In this document: positions 13,884 to 22,707 of the stretch, piece after piece
How positions within the stretch are numbered: position 1 is the stretch's first letter
Layout: every line of letters begins with the position of its first letter
Assembly (NCBI GenBank): GCA_035761505.1
Contig: DASTQX010000313.1
Span: forward strand, 1-30,737
DNA length: 30,737 bases
From: JAIVJM01 sp035761505
Lineage (GTDB): Bacteria; Acidobacteriota; Blastocatellia; Pyrinomonadales; Pyrinomonadaceae
Direction of reading: 5' to 3'
Made by a program: the position numbers and the translations under genes
Notes under the pieces: generated by a model
The model's input: the letters and a program-made list of their open reading frames with translations, nothing else
The model's database searches: none
What the model was told of the DNA's origin: nothing

Positions 13884-16727
13884 ATGACTCTGGAAGCCGG
13901 AGAGCGCATCGGCAGGTACGAGATTCAGGCACTGCTCGGCACGGGCGGGATGGGCGAGGTGTACCGCGCCTTCGACACGGAGCTGAAGCGGCCCGTGGCG
14001 CTCAAGTTCTTGCCCGCCGACATCGCCTCCGACCCGAAGCGGATGCGGCGCTTCGAGCAGGAGGCGCTCGCCGCCTCGGCGGTCAATCACCCGAACATCC
14101 TGACGGTCTATGACATCGGCCAAACGTCGGACGGGCGGCGCTTCTTCGCCACCGAACTCGTCGACGGCGTGACGCTGCGCGAGCACTTGAAGACCAGACG
14201 CTTGAAGCTCGGCGAGGTCTTCGACGTGGTCATTCAGGTGGCGAGCGCGCTCGTCGAAGCGCACGCGGCGGGCGTCGTCCACCGCGACATCAAGCCGGAG
14301 AACATCATGCTCCGGCGGGACGGTTACGTGAAGGTCTTGGACTTCGGCGTGGCGAAGGTTTCGGGCCGCCCTTCTGGCGCGGTCGACACGCAGGCCGACA
14401 CGCGCGCGCTCCTGATGACCGAGGCGGGCGCGGTGATGGGCACGGTCTCTTACATGTCGCCCGAACAGGCGAGCGGCGCGGAGGTGGACGCGCGCACAGA
14501 CATCTGGAGCCTCGGAGTCGTGCTCTACGAGATGCTGACGGGCCACCTCCCTTTTCGCGGCAAGTCGGCGAGCCACACCATCGTCTCGATTCTGGATGAC
14601 GAGCCCGAATCGCTCGCGGCCTACATGGCCGAAGCGCCGGAATCCCTGCAAGAGATCGTCAGCGACGCGTTGACGAAAGACCGCGAGGCGCGCTTCCAGA
14701 CCGCGAAGCAGATGCTCGCCAAGCTCAACAGGATTAAGCGGCGGCTGGACGCGGGCGGGAGTTTGGATCACACGGTCTCGCCCGATACGTCGAGCCTCAG
14801 CAGCGGCGACGGCGCGACCGTCTCCGGCGGCGGCACGACGGCGCGGACGCTCGGCGCGACACAACGCACGACCTTGCGCTCCGGCGAAGTCAACACGCTG
14901 CACGGCGTCACGACGGGCGCGGGGTTCGCCGACGAGCGGCGCGGCGGAGGGCGCGGGAAGCTCTTAGTCATCGGCCTCCTCGCCTCGTTCCTCGCGGTCG
15001 TCGCTCTGTCCTTCGGGCTCTACCGCTCCGGGTGGTGGGGACGCGGCGGGGGCGGCGCGCGGTTCGCCCCGCTCGGCTCGATGAAGCTCTCGAAAGTCCC
15101 GGCGAGCGGCGCGACCGTGTGGGCGGCCATCTCGCCCGACGGCAAGTACGCGGCGCGCGTCGTCTGGGAGGCGGGGCGTTCGAGCCTGCGCTTGCGGCAA
15201 CTGGCGACGACCAACGAGCGCGAGATCGTCCCGCCCGACGGCAGCATCAACTTCGCGGGCGCGCCCGCCTTCTCGCACGACGGCGGCTACGTCTATTACG
15301 TCACGGGCCGCAAAGGCCAAGCCTTCCGCGAACTGTACCGAGTCTCTTTGCTCGGCGGCGACCCGCAGAAGCTCGTCTTCGACGTGGACAGTGGCGTCAC
15401 GCTCTCGCCCGACGGCAAGCGGCTCGCCTTCCGCCGGCATCTGCCGCGCACGAACGAGGACACGCTCGTCGTGACGAACGAGGACGGGACGAACGAGCAG
15501 ACGCTCGCCACCTACAAGCTCCCGCAGAGGATAGACGCCCCGGCGTGGTCGCCCGACGGCGCGCTCATCGCCTACACGCTGGCGGGGACGGACGCGGAGG
15601 GCTACTACTACAACATTGACGCGGTTAACGTCGCGGACAGGTCGGTGAAGAAAGTCTCGGCGGCGCGCTGGCGCTCGATGGGCTCGCTCGCGTGGCTCTC
15701 GGACGGGAGCGGGCTGGTGACGAACGCCAAAGACCGCGCCTCGATGCCGGGCACGCCGATGCAACTCTGGCACGTCGCGTACCCCGGCGGCGAAGCGCAG
15801 AAGATTACGAACGACGTGAACAACTACGTCGGCGTGAGCCTGACGGCGGATTCGCGCACCATCCTCGCCAAGCAGGGTTGGGACACGGCCAACATCTGGG
15901 TCGCGCCCGAAGGCGAAGACGCGCGCGCGCGTCAAATCACCTCGACGGGGACGAACGGCGCGCGCAACATCTCTTGGCTGCCGGACGGGCGCATCGTCTA
16001 TGACTCGGACGCGAGCGGAAACGTTGACGTGTGGGTGGTGAACGCCGACGGGACGGGCGCGCGGCAGTTGACCTTCGACCCGTCGAGCGACACGAGCCCG
16101 GTGGCCTCGCCCGACGGGCGCTTCATCGTCTTCCGCTCGAACCGCGCCGTCGGCTGGGGTCTCTGGCGAATGAACGCCGACGGGAGCAACGCCCGCGAGT
16201 TGCTCAGCAACGTGGACGGCGGCGACTTCCTCCAAGTCTCGCCCGACTCCGCGTGGCTCTACTTCTCGGCGCGCGACCGCGCGAACGGCAAGCACGCCTA
16301 CTGGCGACTCTCCATCGAAGGCGGCGAGCCGGTGAAGATTCAGGAAGAGAAGATCGGCTACGTGCGTCTCTCGCCCGACGGCAAGCGCTTCTTCTCGCTC
16401 CATCAGGAGTCGGAGCCGAACGCGCCTTTGAAGCTCTACCTCTTCCCGGCTGAAGGCGGCGAGCCCTTGCAGGTGCTCGACGTGCCGCGCGAAACGCTCG
16501 ACGCGCGCGACTGGTCGCCCGACGGGCAGGGGCTCGACTACGTCGCCACCGACGAGGGCGTCGGCAACCTCTGGCGGCTGCCGCTCGCGGGCGGCAAGCC
16601 GCGCCAGTTGACCGAGTGGAAGTCCGACTTCGTCTATCGCTTCGCGTGGTCGCGCGACGGAAAGCAACTCGCCGTCTCGCGCGGCACGGCCACCACCGAC
16701 CTCGTGCTGATTAAAGACTTCAGATAA
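13884..16727 (+). CDS. Membrane Ser/Thr protein kinase with extracytoplasmic PD40 propeller
   Basis: The 947-residue protein starts at ATG 13884 (MTLEAGERIGRYEI), the usual start of this family; an upstream TTG gives only ten poor residues. The kinase domain covers about 11-285: GTGGMGEVYRA glycine loop (19-29), Lys41 (VALKFL), HRDIKPEN with catalytic Asp135 and Asn140, DFG (153-155) and SYMSPEQ (189-195). A Ser/Thr/Gly-rich linker (about 295-357) follows, then a single transmembrane helix (359-380). The rest (about 395-947) carries many SPDG-type PD40 blades, likely one or two beta-propellers outside the cytoplasm. All catalytic residues are present, so it should be an active sensor-type Hanks kinase; ligand and target are unknown. 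Confidence 0.93.
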   Translation: MTLEAGERIGRYEIQALLGTGGMGEVYRAFDTELKRPVALKFLPADIASDPKRMRRFEQEALAASAVNHPNILTVYDIGQTSDGRRFFATELVDGVTLREHLKTRRLKLGEVFDVVIQVASALVEAHAAGVVHRDIKPENIMLRRDGYVKVLDFGVAKVSGRPSGAVDTQADTRALLMTEAGAVMGTVSYMSPEQASGAEVDARTDIWSLGVVLYEMLTGHLPFRGKSASHTIVSILDDEPESLAAYMAEAPESLQEIVSDALTKDREARFQTAKQMLAKLNRIKRRLDAGGSLDHTVSPDTSSLSSGDGATVSGGGTTARTLGATQRTTLRSGEVNTLHGVTTGAGFADERRGGGRGKLLVIGLLASFLAVVALSFGLYRSGWWGRGGGGARFAPLGSMKLSKVPASGATVWAAISPDGKYAARVVWEAGRSSLRLRQLATTNEREIVPPDGSINFAGAPAFSHDGGYVYYVTGRKGQAFRELYRVSLLGGDPQKLVFDVDSGVTLSPDGKRLAFRRHLPRTNEDTLVVTNEDGTNEQTLATYKLPQRIDAPAWSPDGALIAYTLAGTDAEGYYYNIDAVNVADRSVKKVSAARWRSMGSLAWLSDGSGLVTNAKDRASMPGTPMQLWHVAYPGGEAQKITNDVNNYVGVSLTADSRTILAKQGWDTANIWVAPEGEDARARQITSTGTNGARNISWLPDGRIVYDSDASGNVDVWVVNADGTGARQLTFDPSSDTSPVASPDGRFIVFRSNRAVGWGLWRMNADGSNARELLSNVDGGDFLQVSPDSAWLYFSARDRANGKHAYWRLSIEGGEPVKIQEEKIGYVRLSPDGKRFFSLHQESEPNAPLKLYLFPAEGGEPLQVLDVPRETLDARDWSPDGQGLDYVATDEGVGNLWRLPLAGGKPRQLTEWKSDFVYRFAWSRDGKQLAVSRGTATTDLVLIKDFR

Positions 16728-16750
16728 CCTGACGGCGCGCGCGCCCCGCA

Positions 16751-17266
16751 TCAACTCCCCGCCAGAACCCTTTCGAGCGGCGACCGCCCGCGCTCGTCGA
16801 AGTGCTCGAAGGGCGGCACGTATTCAACTGATAATCCCGCCGCCGGGAGCGCCGCGCCTTCCTCCCGCGCCGCGGCTCCTTCTTCCTCTTCCCGCGCCGC
16901 GCCTTCCACTTGCGCCGTCGTGACTTCTTCCCGCGCCGCGTCTTGAGTCGTCTCGTTTGCTTCGGCGCTCACCGTCGCGGCACGGTCGAGGTCGAGAATC
17001 GGAGCCCTGATGTCGGCCCCGGCGACGGCGCTCTCACGCCACCACATCATCGCCCCGCCGCACGTCACCGAGAGCGAGGCGATGAAGAGCGCGACCCCGA
17101 AGCCCGCCCACTCCGAGCCGCCGCCGCCGTGACTCAGATAAAATCCTTCAGCCGCCAATTCCTCGGCGGCGCGGCGCTCCTGCTCCGCCCCGTAGAGACA
17201 CGCCCCGCAGGAGAGAAAAAAAAGGACGAGCGAGACCAGCAAGACCTTCCACACGGAACCCTTCAT
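16751..17266 (-). CDS. Small two-helix membrane protein with acidic Ala/Glu-rich tail
   Basis: A 171-residue protein I do not recognise. Hydrophobic helices lie at 6-26 and 54-76, joined by a charged and Gly-rich loop. The C-terminal half (about 95-150) is rich in Ala and Glu (runs such as REEEEGAAAREEGAA) and ends with VPPFEHFDERGRSPLERVL. The start is preceded on the minus strand by GGAAAGGGG. It converges on the kinase gene with a 23-bp gap. The presence of two clean membrane segments and a ribosome site supports it as real, although the third-position bias of this region also leaves open frames on the other strand. Confidence 0.6.
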   Translation of the reverse strand: MKGSVWKVLLVSLVLFFLSCGACLYGAEQERRAAEELAAEGFYLSHGGGGSEWAGFGVALFIASLSVTCGGAMMWWRESAVAGADIRAPILDLDRAATVSAEANETTQDAAREEVTTAQVEGAAREEEEGAAAREEGAALPAAGLSVEYVPPFEHFDERGRSPLERVLAGS

Positions 17267-17424
17267 CGGCTGCCCCTTTCCGTTTCGCGCGTCTCTTTAG
17301 ACAAGAGCGACGCGCGAATTGTTCCCCGAAGGCGAGGGCCGCGAAGGGTGTTTTCATTCCCCTCCTTTTCCGCTATCCTTGAGCCATCTCGAACAGCACA
17401 GCGCTCGAAAAAGGATGGCCGGGG

Positions 17425-19107
17425 ATGCGCGTCACCATCGGACAGATCAACACGACGAACGGCGACTACGAGGGCAACACGGAGAAAATCCTGCGCGGCA
17501 TCGAGCAGGCGCGGCGCGAGCGCTCCGACCTCGTCGTCTTCCCCGAAGTGGCCGTGCAAGGCTACACCTCGCTCGACTGGTTCCTCGACCGCGACATCGC
17601 GCAGACGGCGCTCGCGCCTTTGGAGAGAATCATCCCCGCGACCGGAGGCATCACGGCGGTCGTCGGCACGGTGAGGCCGACGAACCAGACTTCGGGCCGC
17701 AGGCTCTTCAACTCGGCGGCGGTCATGCGCGACGGCAAGCTGCTCGGCTTCGCCGACAAGACGCTGCTGCCGGAGTACGACGTATTCGACGACCCGCGTT
17801 ACTTCGAGTCGTCGAAGGAGCGGCGACTCTTTGACATCGGGAAGGAAAAACTCGGCGTCGTCGTCTGCGAGGACTTCTGGAACGACAAGACCTTCTGGCG
17901 CGAGCGGCTCTACACGCACGACCCGACCGACGAGGTGATCGAGATGGGCGCGACCGTCATCGTCTCGCCCAACGCCTCGCCCTTCAACAAGGCGAAGATG
18001 GGGCAGCGTTGCGCGATGGTCTCGCACCGCTCGCGGATGGCCCGGCTGCCCGTCATCTACGTCAACCTCGTCGGCGGCAACGACGGCGTTATCTTCGACG
18101 GCGCGAGCATCGTCACCGACTGTCGCGGCGAGACGATCTTGCAAGCGCCCGCCTTTGAAGAGTTCGTCGGGACAATTGAGTTGGAGTGCGGCGTCAGCGA
18201 CGAGACGTGCCTGCCCGGCGACGACATCGAGACGGTGAGGCGCGCGCTCGTCCTCGGCGTCCACGACTACGCGCGCAAGAACCGCTTCACGCGCGCCGTC
18301 CTCGGACTTTCGGGCGGCTTGGACTCGGCGCTCGTCGCGACGATTGCGTGCGAGGCTCTGGGGGCCGAAAACGTCCTCGGCGTGATGATGCCCTCGCCCT
18401 TCTCCTCGCGCGGGAGCGTCGAGGACTCCGTCGCGCTCTCGAAGAATCTGGGGATGCCCGTCGTCGAGCGACCGATTACGAAAGCCTACGAAGTGCTCGT
18501 CAACGAACTCGGCCTCTCCGACCCGAAGACGAACGGCGAGGAACTCGCGCGCCAGAACATCCAGTCGCGCCTGCGCGGCAACATCCTGATGAGCATCTCG
18601 AACGCCGAAGGGCGTCTGCTGCTCTCGACGGGCAACAAGTCGGAACTCGCGCTCGGCTACTGCACGCTCTACGGCGACACCAACGGCGGCCTCGCCGTCA
18701 TCGGCGACGTTCTGAAGACCGAAGCCTTCACGCTCGCGCGCCACTACAACCGCGAGTCGGAAGTCATCCCGCACGCCATCGTCGAGAAGCGGCCCTCCGC
18801 CGAACTCGCGCCCGACCAGTTCGACGACCAATCCTTGCCGCCCTACGACTTGCTCGACCCCGTGCTCCAACTCTACTTCGAGAAGAAGGCGACGCCGCAG
18901 GAGATTATCGAGGCGGGCCATGACCCGGCGCTCACTTACGAAATCCTGAACCGCGTCGAGTCGCCCGCCAACGAGTTCAAGCGGCGGCAACTCCCGCCGA
19001 CCCTCATCATCTCGCGCAACGCCATCGGCATCGGTCGCCGCCGCCCCGTCACGCACCGCTACCGCCGCGTGCCGCCTCCGGCCAGCGCCGAGAGTGCCGC
19101 CGACTAA
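17425..19107 (+). CDS. nadE: Glutamine-dependent NAD+ synthetase
   Basis: The 560-residue enzyme makes NAD+ from nicotinic acid adenine dinucleotide, ATP and glutamine. The N-terminal nitrilase-type glutaminase domain (1 to about 255) has the triad Glu41 (FPEVAV), Lys112 (FADKTLLPEYDVF) and Cys148 (VVVCEDFWND). The C-terminal synthetase domain (about 265-540) has the PP-loop LSGGLDSAL (295-303) and STGNKSELALGYCTLYGD farther on. Length matches two-domain bacterial NadE. AAGGA (17411-17415) lies 9 nt before ATG 17425. It is monocistronic by appearance. All catalytic residues are present. Confidence 0.95.
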   Translation: MRVTIGQINTTNGDYEGNTEKILRGIEQARRERSDLVVFPEVAVQGYTSLDWFLDRDIAQTALAPLERIIPATGGITAVVGTVRPTNQTSGRRLFNSAAVMRDGKLLGFADKTLLPEYDVFDDPRYFESSKERRLFDIGKEKLGVVVCEDFWNDKTFWRERLYTHDPTDEVIEMGATVIVSPNASPFNKAKMGQRCAMVSHRSRMARLPVIYVNLVGGNDGVIFDGASIVTDCRGETILQAPAFEEFVGTIELECGVSDETCLPGDDIETVRRALVLGVHDYARKNRFTRAVLGLSGGLDSALVATIACEALGAENVLGVMMPSPFSSRGSVEDSVALSKNLGMPVVERPITKAYEVLVNELGLSDPKTNGEELARQNIQSRLRGNILMSISNAEGRLLLSTGNKSELALGYCTLYGDTNGGLAVIGDVLKTEAFTLARHYNRESEVIPHAIVEKRPSAELAPDQFDDQSLPPYDLLDPVLQLYFEKKATPQEIIEAGHDPALTYEILNRVESPANEFKRRQLPPTLIISRNAIGIGRRRPVTHRYRRVPPPASAESAAD

Positions 19108-19361
19108 AAGCCGCACGCTCTTCCGCCTCGCCCTCCCGAAACTCCGTGAGCGGACAACGCGCGAGCCCCGGCGCGGCAACAAAAAATTCGGAGCACCCCT
19201 CGCAAGTTCACGGCCTCGCACGCGTTCACCGGACGAACAGGATTGCACGCGCCGCACCGGCAGCAAGCCCCGGCCCGGTTCGGCGTCCGCGCGGCAGCCT
19301 CGCCCCGCGCCGCTCCCGTGCAGCCCGCAATCCGAGTCGAATCTTTTGGAGGAGGCGAGTT

Positions 19362-20543
19362 ATGTCAAGCAGCTTGAGACCGCAGAGTGGTTGGTTCGTG
19401 CCGTGCCTGTGCGCGGCTTTGCTGGCGGCGACGGCGTTGTTGCCGCCCGCCCGGACGCGCGGCGCGCACGGCCCCACGGGGCACGGCGGCGGGGGAGGCG
19501 CGGCCCTCGGCTGGACGGTGCTCGCGCCCGTCAGCTACAAGAACCTGACGCTCTTCCCCGTGCGCGGGCGAGACCTCGCGCCGGGCGGCGACTACATCAC
19601 GCTCGACGAGGGGATTAAGAACGGCACCGTCATCATCAGCGAGAAGGGAGCGGGCCGGAGCCAGAACGCCGCGCAGAGGCCGATCCGCCGCCTGCGCAAC
19701 GGTCGCGTCGTGCAGCAACAAGTCTCGATGAGCGACGGCGCTTCCGTCAACGAACTGGCCCTGACGAACAAGTCGGGCAAGAAGCTCCTGCTCCTTTCGG
19801 GCGAAGTCATCGTCGGCGGCAAGCAGGATCGCATCGTCGAGGAGGACCGCATCATCCCGCCCGTCAGCATCCCCGTGAGCCTCAGCGTCTTCTGCGTCGA
19901 GCATGGTCGCTGGCAGCAGCGCGCCTCCTCTTCGTCCGGCGGCGGCAGGGCCGACGGACGCATCATCAGCCACCCGGTCGTCGCCAGCGCGCCGGAGAAC
20001 TTCTCCAGCCTCGGCGCGATCTCGCACCCGAAGCTGCGGGCCGCCGCGCAGGATAAGAAGCAGCAGGGCGAGGTCTGGAAGGAAGTGAGCGCCAACAACG
20101 CGAAGCTCGGCACGGCCAACACGACCGACACCTATCAGGAGGTCTATGCGAGCAAGAAGGTGAGCGCCGAGATGGATGACTACATCAAGGCTCTGGGCAA
20201 GGAAGTGATTCAGCCCGGCGTTGTCGGCGTCGTCGTCGCGCGCAACGGCGAACTGGTCTGGGTGGACGCCTTCGCCAACTCCTCTCTCTTCGCGCGCTAC
20301 TGGCCGAAGCTCCTCAAGTCCTACGTCGTGGACGCGATGGGCGACGACAAGAGCGAGGCCAAGCCCACCGTCGAGCAGGCTCAACGCTACCTCCGAGAGC
20401 GCGAAGGCACGGTCGCCCTCGCCGGTCAGGCCGGAATCTACCAGCTCCTCAAGACCGAGCACCCCCGCTACGCCATCTTTGAACTCACCGATATCTCGCT
20501 CAAGTCGCCGCTCAAGCTGCACTTCAACAAGATGCAACGATAG
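19362..20543 (+). CDS. Secreted ARPP-1 domain protein
   Basis: The 393-residue product starts at ATG 19362 behind a strong GGAGGAGG (19348-19355); the 72 upstream residues in the same frame are Arg/Pro-rich and unlikely to be translated. Residues 1-34 are an export signal. From about residue 50 the sequence (GWTVLAPVSYKNLTLFPVRG..., ITLDEGIKNGTVIISE, NKSGKKLLLLSGEVIVGGKQDRI, SVFCVEHGRW) matches the ARPP-1 domain as I know it (ARG and Rhodanese-Phosphatase-associated protein). The biochemical role of ARPP-1 is not established. A Ser/Gly-rich patch (about 187-195) interrupts the domain. The C-terminus ends just before a purine-rich inverted repeat. Confidence 0.8.
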   Translation: MSSSLRPQSGWFVPCLCAALLAATALLPPARTRGAHGPTGHGGGGGAALGWTVLAPVSYKNLTLFPVRGRDLAPGGDYITLDEGIKNGTVIISEKGAGRSQNAAQRPIRRLRNGRVVQQQVSMSDGASVNELALTNKSGKKLLLLSGEVIVGGKQDRIVEEDRIIPPVSIPVSLSVFCVEHGRWQQRASSSSGGGRADGRIISHPVVASAPENFSSLGAISHPKLRAAAQDKKQQGEVWKEVSANNAKLGTANTTDTYQEVYASKKVSAEMDDYIKALGKEVIQPGVVGVVVARNGELVWVDAFANSSLFARYWPKLLKSYVVDAMGDDKSEAKPTVEQAQRYLREREGTVALAGQAGIYQLLKTEHPRYAIFELTDISLKSPLKLHFNKMQR

Positions 20544-20566
20544 GAAGGAAGGAAGAAAGAAAGAAA

Positions 20567-20661
20567 GGGTTAAAAGGGGAAAAGGGGAAGAGGGTAAAAG
20601 GGACGAGGGGACGGCTCCCCTAATTCCCTTTTCCCCTCTTCCCCTCTTCCCCTTTTAACCC
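20567..20661. repeat. Purine-rich inverted repeat between convergent genes
   Basis: Left arm 20567-20610 and right arm 20617-20661 pair along almost their whole length (about 40 of 44 positions) with a 6-nt loop, beginning GGGTTAAAAGGGG and ending CCCCTTTTAACCC. Arms are repeats of GGGGAAAA/GGGGAAGA, the same motifs as the insertion in hyuB. A purine run of GGAA/GAAA repeats (20543-20566) precedes it. Its place between two convergent stop codons would suit a bidirectional terminator, but this is inference. Confidence 0.88.
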
Positions 20662-20669
20662 TTCTCCCT

Positions 20670-21842
20670 TTATCCCGCGTAGCTCTCGTAAACCGTCTTG
20701 ACCTTTTCGAGGAAGTCGCGGCGATCTACGACGTAGTGGAGCTTGAGGGGGGCGTCGCCGCCGGAGAGTCCTTCGACCAGTCGTTCGAGCACGTCGAACT
20801 GGTCGCGGTCGTCGATGCCGCGCGCGTCGAGATGCCCGGCGTAACGCATGCGGCGGACGAGTTCGGGGAGCGTGAGACGGCCCTCGAAGGTGCGCCCGCC
20901 GTGGCGGTGCGAGCGGCTGACGAGATACTGGACGAGCAGCAAGTCGTTGTAGAGCGCGGGCGCGACGAAGAGGCGCGAGCCTTCGCGCTCCCAACCTTCC
21001 GAGAGCCGGTGCGAGCGGCGCACCTGACGGACGCCATCGAAGACTCCGGCCCAGTCGGTCTTCGGCTCGCGCCTTTCGAGATAAGCGCGGGCGGCGTCGA
21101 GCAGCCACGCGCGGTCGTCCTCGAAGTCCAACTCCTGACCCAGAGCTTCGAGCCATTCAAAGAAGACGGCGCGGGCGCTCGACTTGACCTCTTGAAGCTG
21201 GAACTGCCCTTCGCGCGCGGGCAGGCGTTTGAAGAGCGCGCGGCGCGCGGCGTCGGTCGCCTTGCCGCCCTCGACGCGGACGATTTGAAGGCGCGCGTGC
21301 CAGCGCTTCGCGGCGGCGCAATAAGGGCAGTGCGGGTTCTTCTCGCCGAGGTCTTTGAAGAAGGGGCGCTGCGGCTGCTTGGCCGTCAACTCCGCGACGC
21401 TCGGCGCGTAGCGCCTGATCTCGTTCGAGGCGGTGCGCGGCGCGAGGCCGAACTGCATGGTGAAGAGGTCGAAGATGCAGGCGAGGCAGAGAAGCGACGC
21501 GCGCCGCGTGAACGTGCCGGGCGGGAACTCGCCGAGGTCGAGCGCGTCGGGCTGCGCCTTCTTCTTCGTGGCCGCCTCTTTCTTCGCGGCGGTCAAGGCT
21601 TGGCGCGCGCCGGTCGTCTTCTTCTTCGGCGGCGCGGCGGCGGACTTCTTCGCGGCGATGGATTTTTTCTTCGCGGCGGGCTTCTTCGCGCCGGAGCTTT
21701 TCTTCGCCGAAGCCTTTTTCGGCGTGGAGCTTTTCTTCGTCGAAGCCTTCTTCGACGAAGCGGCCTTCGGCTTGGCCGTCGCCTTCGACTTCTTCGACGG
21801 CGCGGCTTGCTTCGCGGCCTTCTTCTTTTTGGTCGCGGCCAT
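20670..21842 (-). CDS. Protein with histone-H1-like lysine/alanine tail and an unknown domain with two CxxC pairs
   Basis: The 390-residue protein begins with about 97 residues made almost only of Lys, Ala, Ser, Thr and Pro (repeats such as KKASTKKSSTPKKASAKK), like eukaryotic H1 tails and bacterial H1-like or AlgP-type DNA-binding proteins. The remaining 290 residues form a domain I do not recognise. It has Cys119/Cys122 (LLCLACIF) and Cys172/Cys175 (HCPYCAAAKRW), possibly a zinc or redox site, then helical sequence with many Arg and Asp. The start lies 4 bp after the ttcA stop codon, so the two genes are almost certainly one operon. No signal peptide or membrane helix is seen. DNA or RNA binding through the tail is inferred from composition only. 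Confidence 0.82.
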   Translation of the reverse strand: MAATKKKKAAKQAAPSKKSKATAKPKAASSKKASTKKSSTPKKASAKKSSGAKKPAAKKKSIAAKKSAAAPPKKKTTGARQALTAAKKEAATKKKAQPDALDLGEFPPGTFTRRASLLCLACIFDLFTMQFGLAPRTASNEIRRYAPSVAELTAKQPQRPFFKDLGEKNPHCPYCAAAKRWHARLQIVRVEGGKATDAARRALFKRLPAREGQFQLQEVKSSARAVFFEWLEALGQELDFEDDRAWLLDAARAYLERREPKTDWAGVFDGVRQVRRSHRLSEGWEREGSRLFVAPALYNDLLLVQYLVSRSHRHGGRTFEGRLTLPELVRRMRYAGHLDARGIDDRDQFDVLERLVEGLSGGDAPLKLHYVVDRRDFLEKVKTVYESYAG

Positions 21843-21846
21843 GCTT

Positions 21847-22707
21847 TTAGTTCGACGCGATGGAGACGAGCGCGGGCGCGTCCGCCGAATCGGTGTGGCC
21901 GAGCGCGGCGTCGAGTTCGGCCTCCACGTCGCCGGTCGCGGCGCGCAGACGTTTGAAGTCGAAAAGCTGCGGGTCGAGCAGGTGCGAAGGGACGGCGTTG
22001 CCGAGCGCCGTCAGCATCGAGGCGCGGACGTGCGGGACTTCCTTCTCAAGCTCCGTGATGAGCCGCTTCATGCGCGCGCGCTTCAAGTCGGTCTGCGAGC
22101 CGCAGAGGTCGCAGGGGATGAGCGGGAACTCCTTCTCGGCGGCGTAGGCCGCGATGTCCGCTTCGCGGCAGTAGGCGAGCGGGCGGATGACCGTGTTGCG
22201 CCGGTCGTCGGAGCGCAGGACGGGCGGCATCGCCTTGAGCTGGCCGACGAAGAAGAGGTTCAAAAGAAAGGTCGTGATGATGTCGTCGGCGTGGTGGCCG
22301 AGGGCGACTTTGGTGCAGCCCTCCTCGACCGCCGTCTGGTAGAGGATGCCGCGCCGCAGCCGCGCGCAGACCGAGCAGAACGTCTTGCCTTCGGGGACGA
22401 GCCGCTTGACGACCGAGTAGGTGTCGCGCTCGATGATGCGAAAAGGCACGCCGCGCGATTCCAGATATTCCGGCAGGACGTGCGCGGGAAAGTTGGGCTG
22501 TTTCTGGTCGAGGTTGACGGCGAGCAGTTCAAAGCTGACGGGCGCGCGCTTCCGCACGTCGAGCAGCAGGTCGAGCATCGTGTAGCTGTCCTTGCCGCCC
22601 GACAAACAGACCATCACGCGGTCGCCGTCCTCGATCATCGAGAAGTCCTTGATGGCCTCGCCCATCTGCCGCAGAAGCTTTGTCTTGACCTTACTTTCGA
22701 CAAACAT
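21847..22707 (-). CDS. ttcA: TtcA-like tRNA 2-thiocytidine synthetase
   Basis: The 286-residue product starts at the ATG complementary to 22705-22707; an extension upstream in frame reads through promoter-like DNA. It has the PP-loop SGGKDS (36-41) and the three cysteines expected for the [4Fe-4S] cluster: Cys111 and Cys114 (FCSVC) and Cys202 in CDLCGSQ. LGHHADD (136-142) and the Arg-rich segment after FCSVC are also typical. TtcA thiolates cytidine 32 of certain tRNAs using ATP. E. coli TtcA is 311 residues, so length fits. Other members of the TtcA/TtuA group are possible, but the CxxC plus CGSQ pattern favours TtcA. It is divergent from the lamin-tail gene. Confidence 0.88.
   Translation of the reverse strand: MFVESKVKTKLLRQMGEAIKDFSMIEDGDRVMVCLSGGKDSYTMLDLLLDVRKRAPVSFELLAVNLDQKQPNFPAHVLPEYLESRGVPFRIIERDTYSVVKRLVPEGKTFCSVCARLRRGILYQTAVEEGCTKVALGHHADDIITTFLLNLFFVGQLKAMPPVLRSDDRRNTVIRPLAYCREADIAAYAAEKEFPLIPCDLCGSQTDLKRARMKRLITELEKEVPHVRASMLTALGNAVPSHLLDPQLFDFKRLRAATGDVEAELDAALGHTDSADAPALVSIASN

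Noticed and set aside
17263..19266. Long minus-strand ORF of 667 codons opposite nadE, and similar long antisense frames opposite the kinase (14964-16754) and amidase (5416-6816)
   Set aside because: Arg/Asp/Val-rich shadow frames caused by GC-biased third positions. The opposite strand carries clear enzyme motifs.
20736..21956. 406-codon plus-strand ORF opposite the lysine-tail gene
   Set aside because: Its sequence is the complement shadow of the Lys/Ala repeats and it crosses into ttcA. No ribosome site or domain was found.
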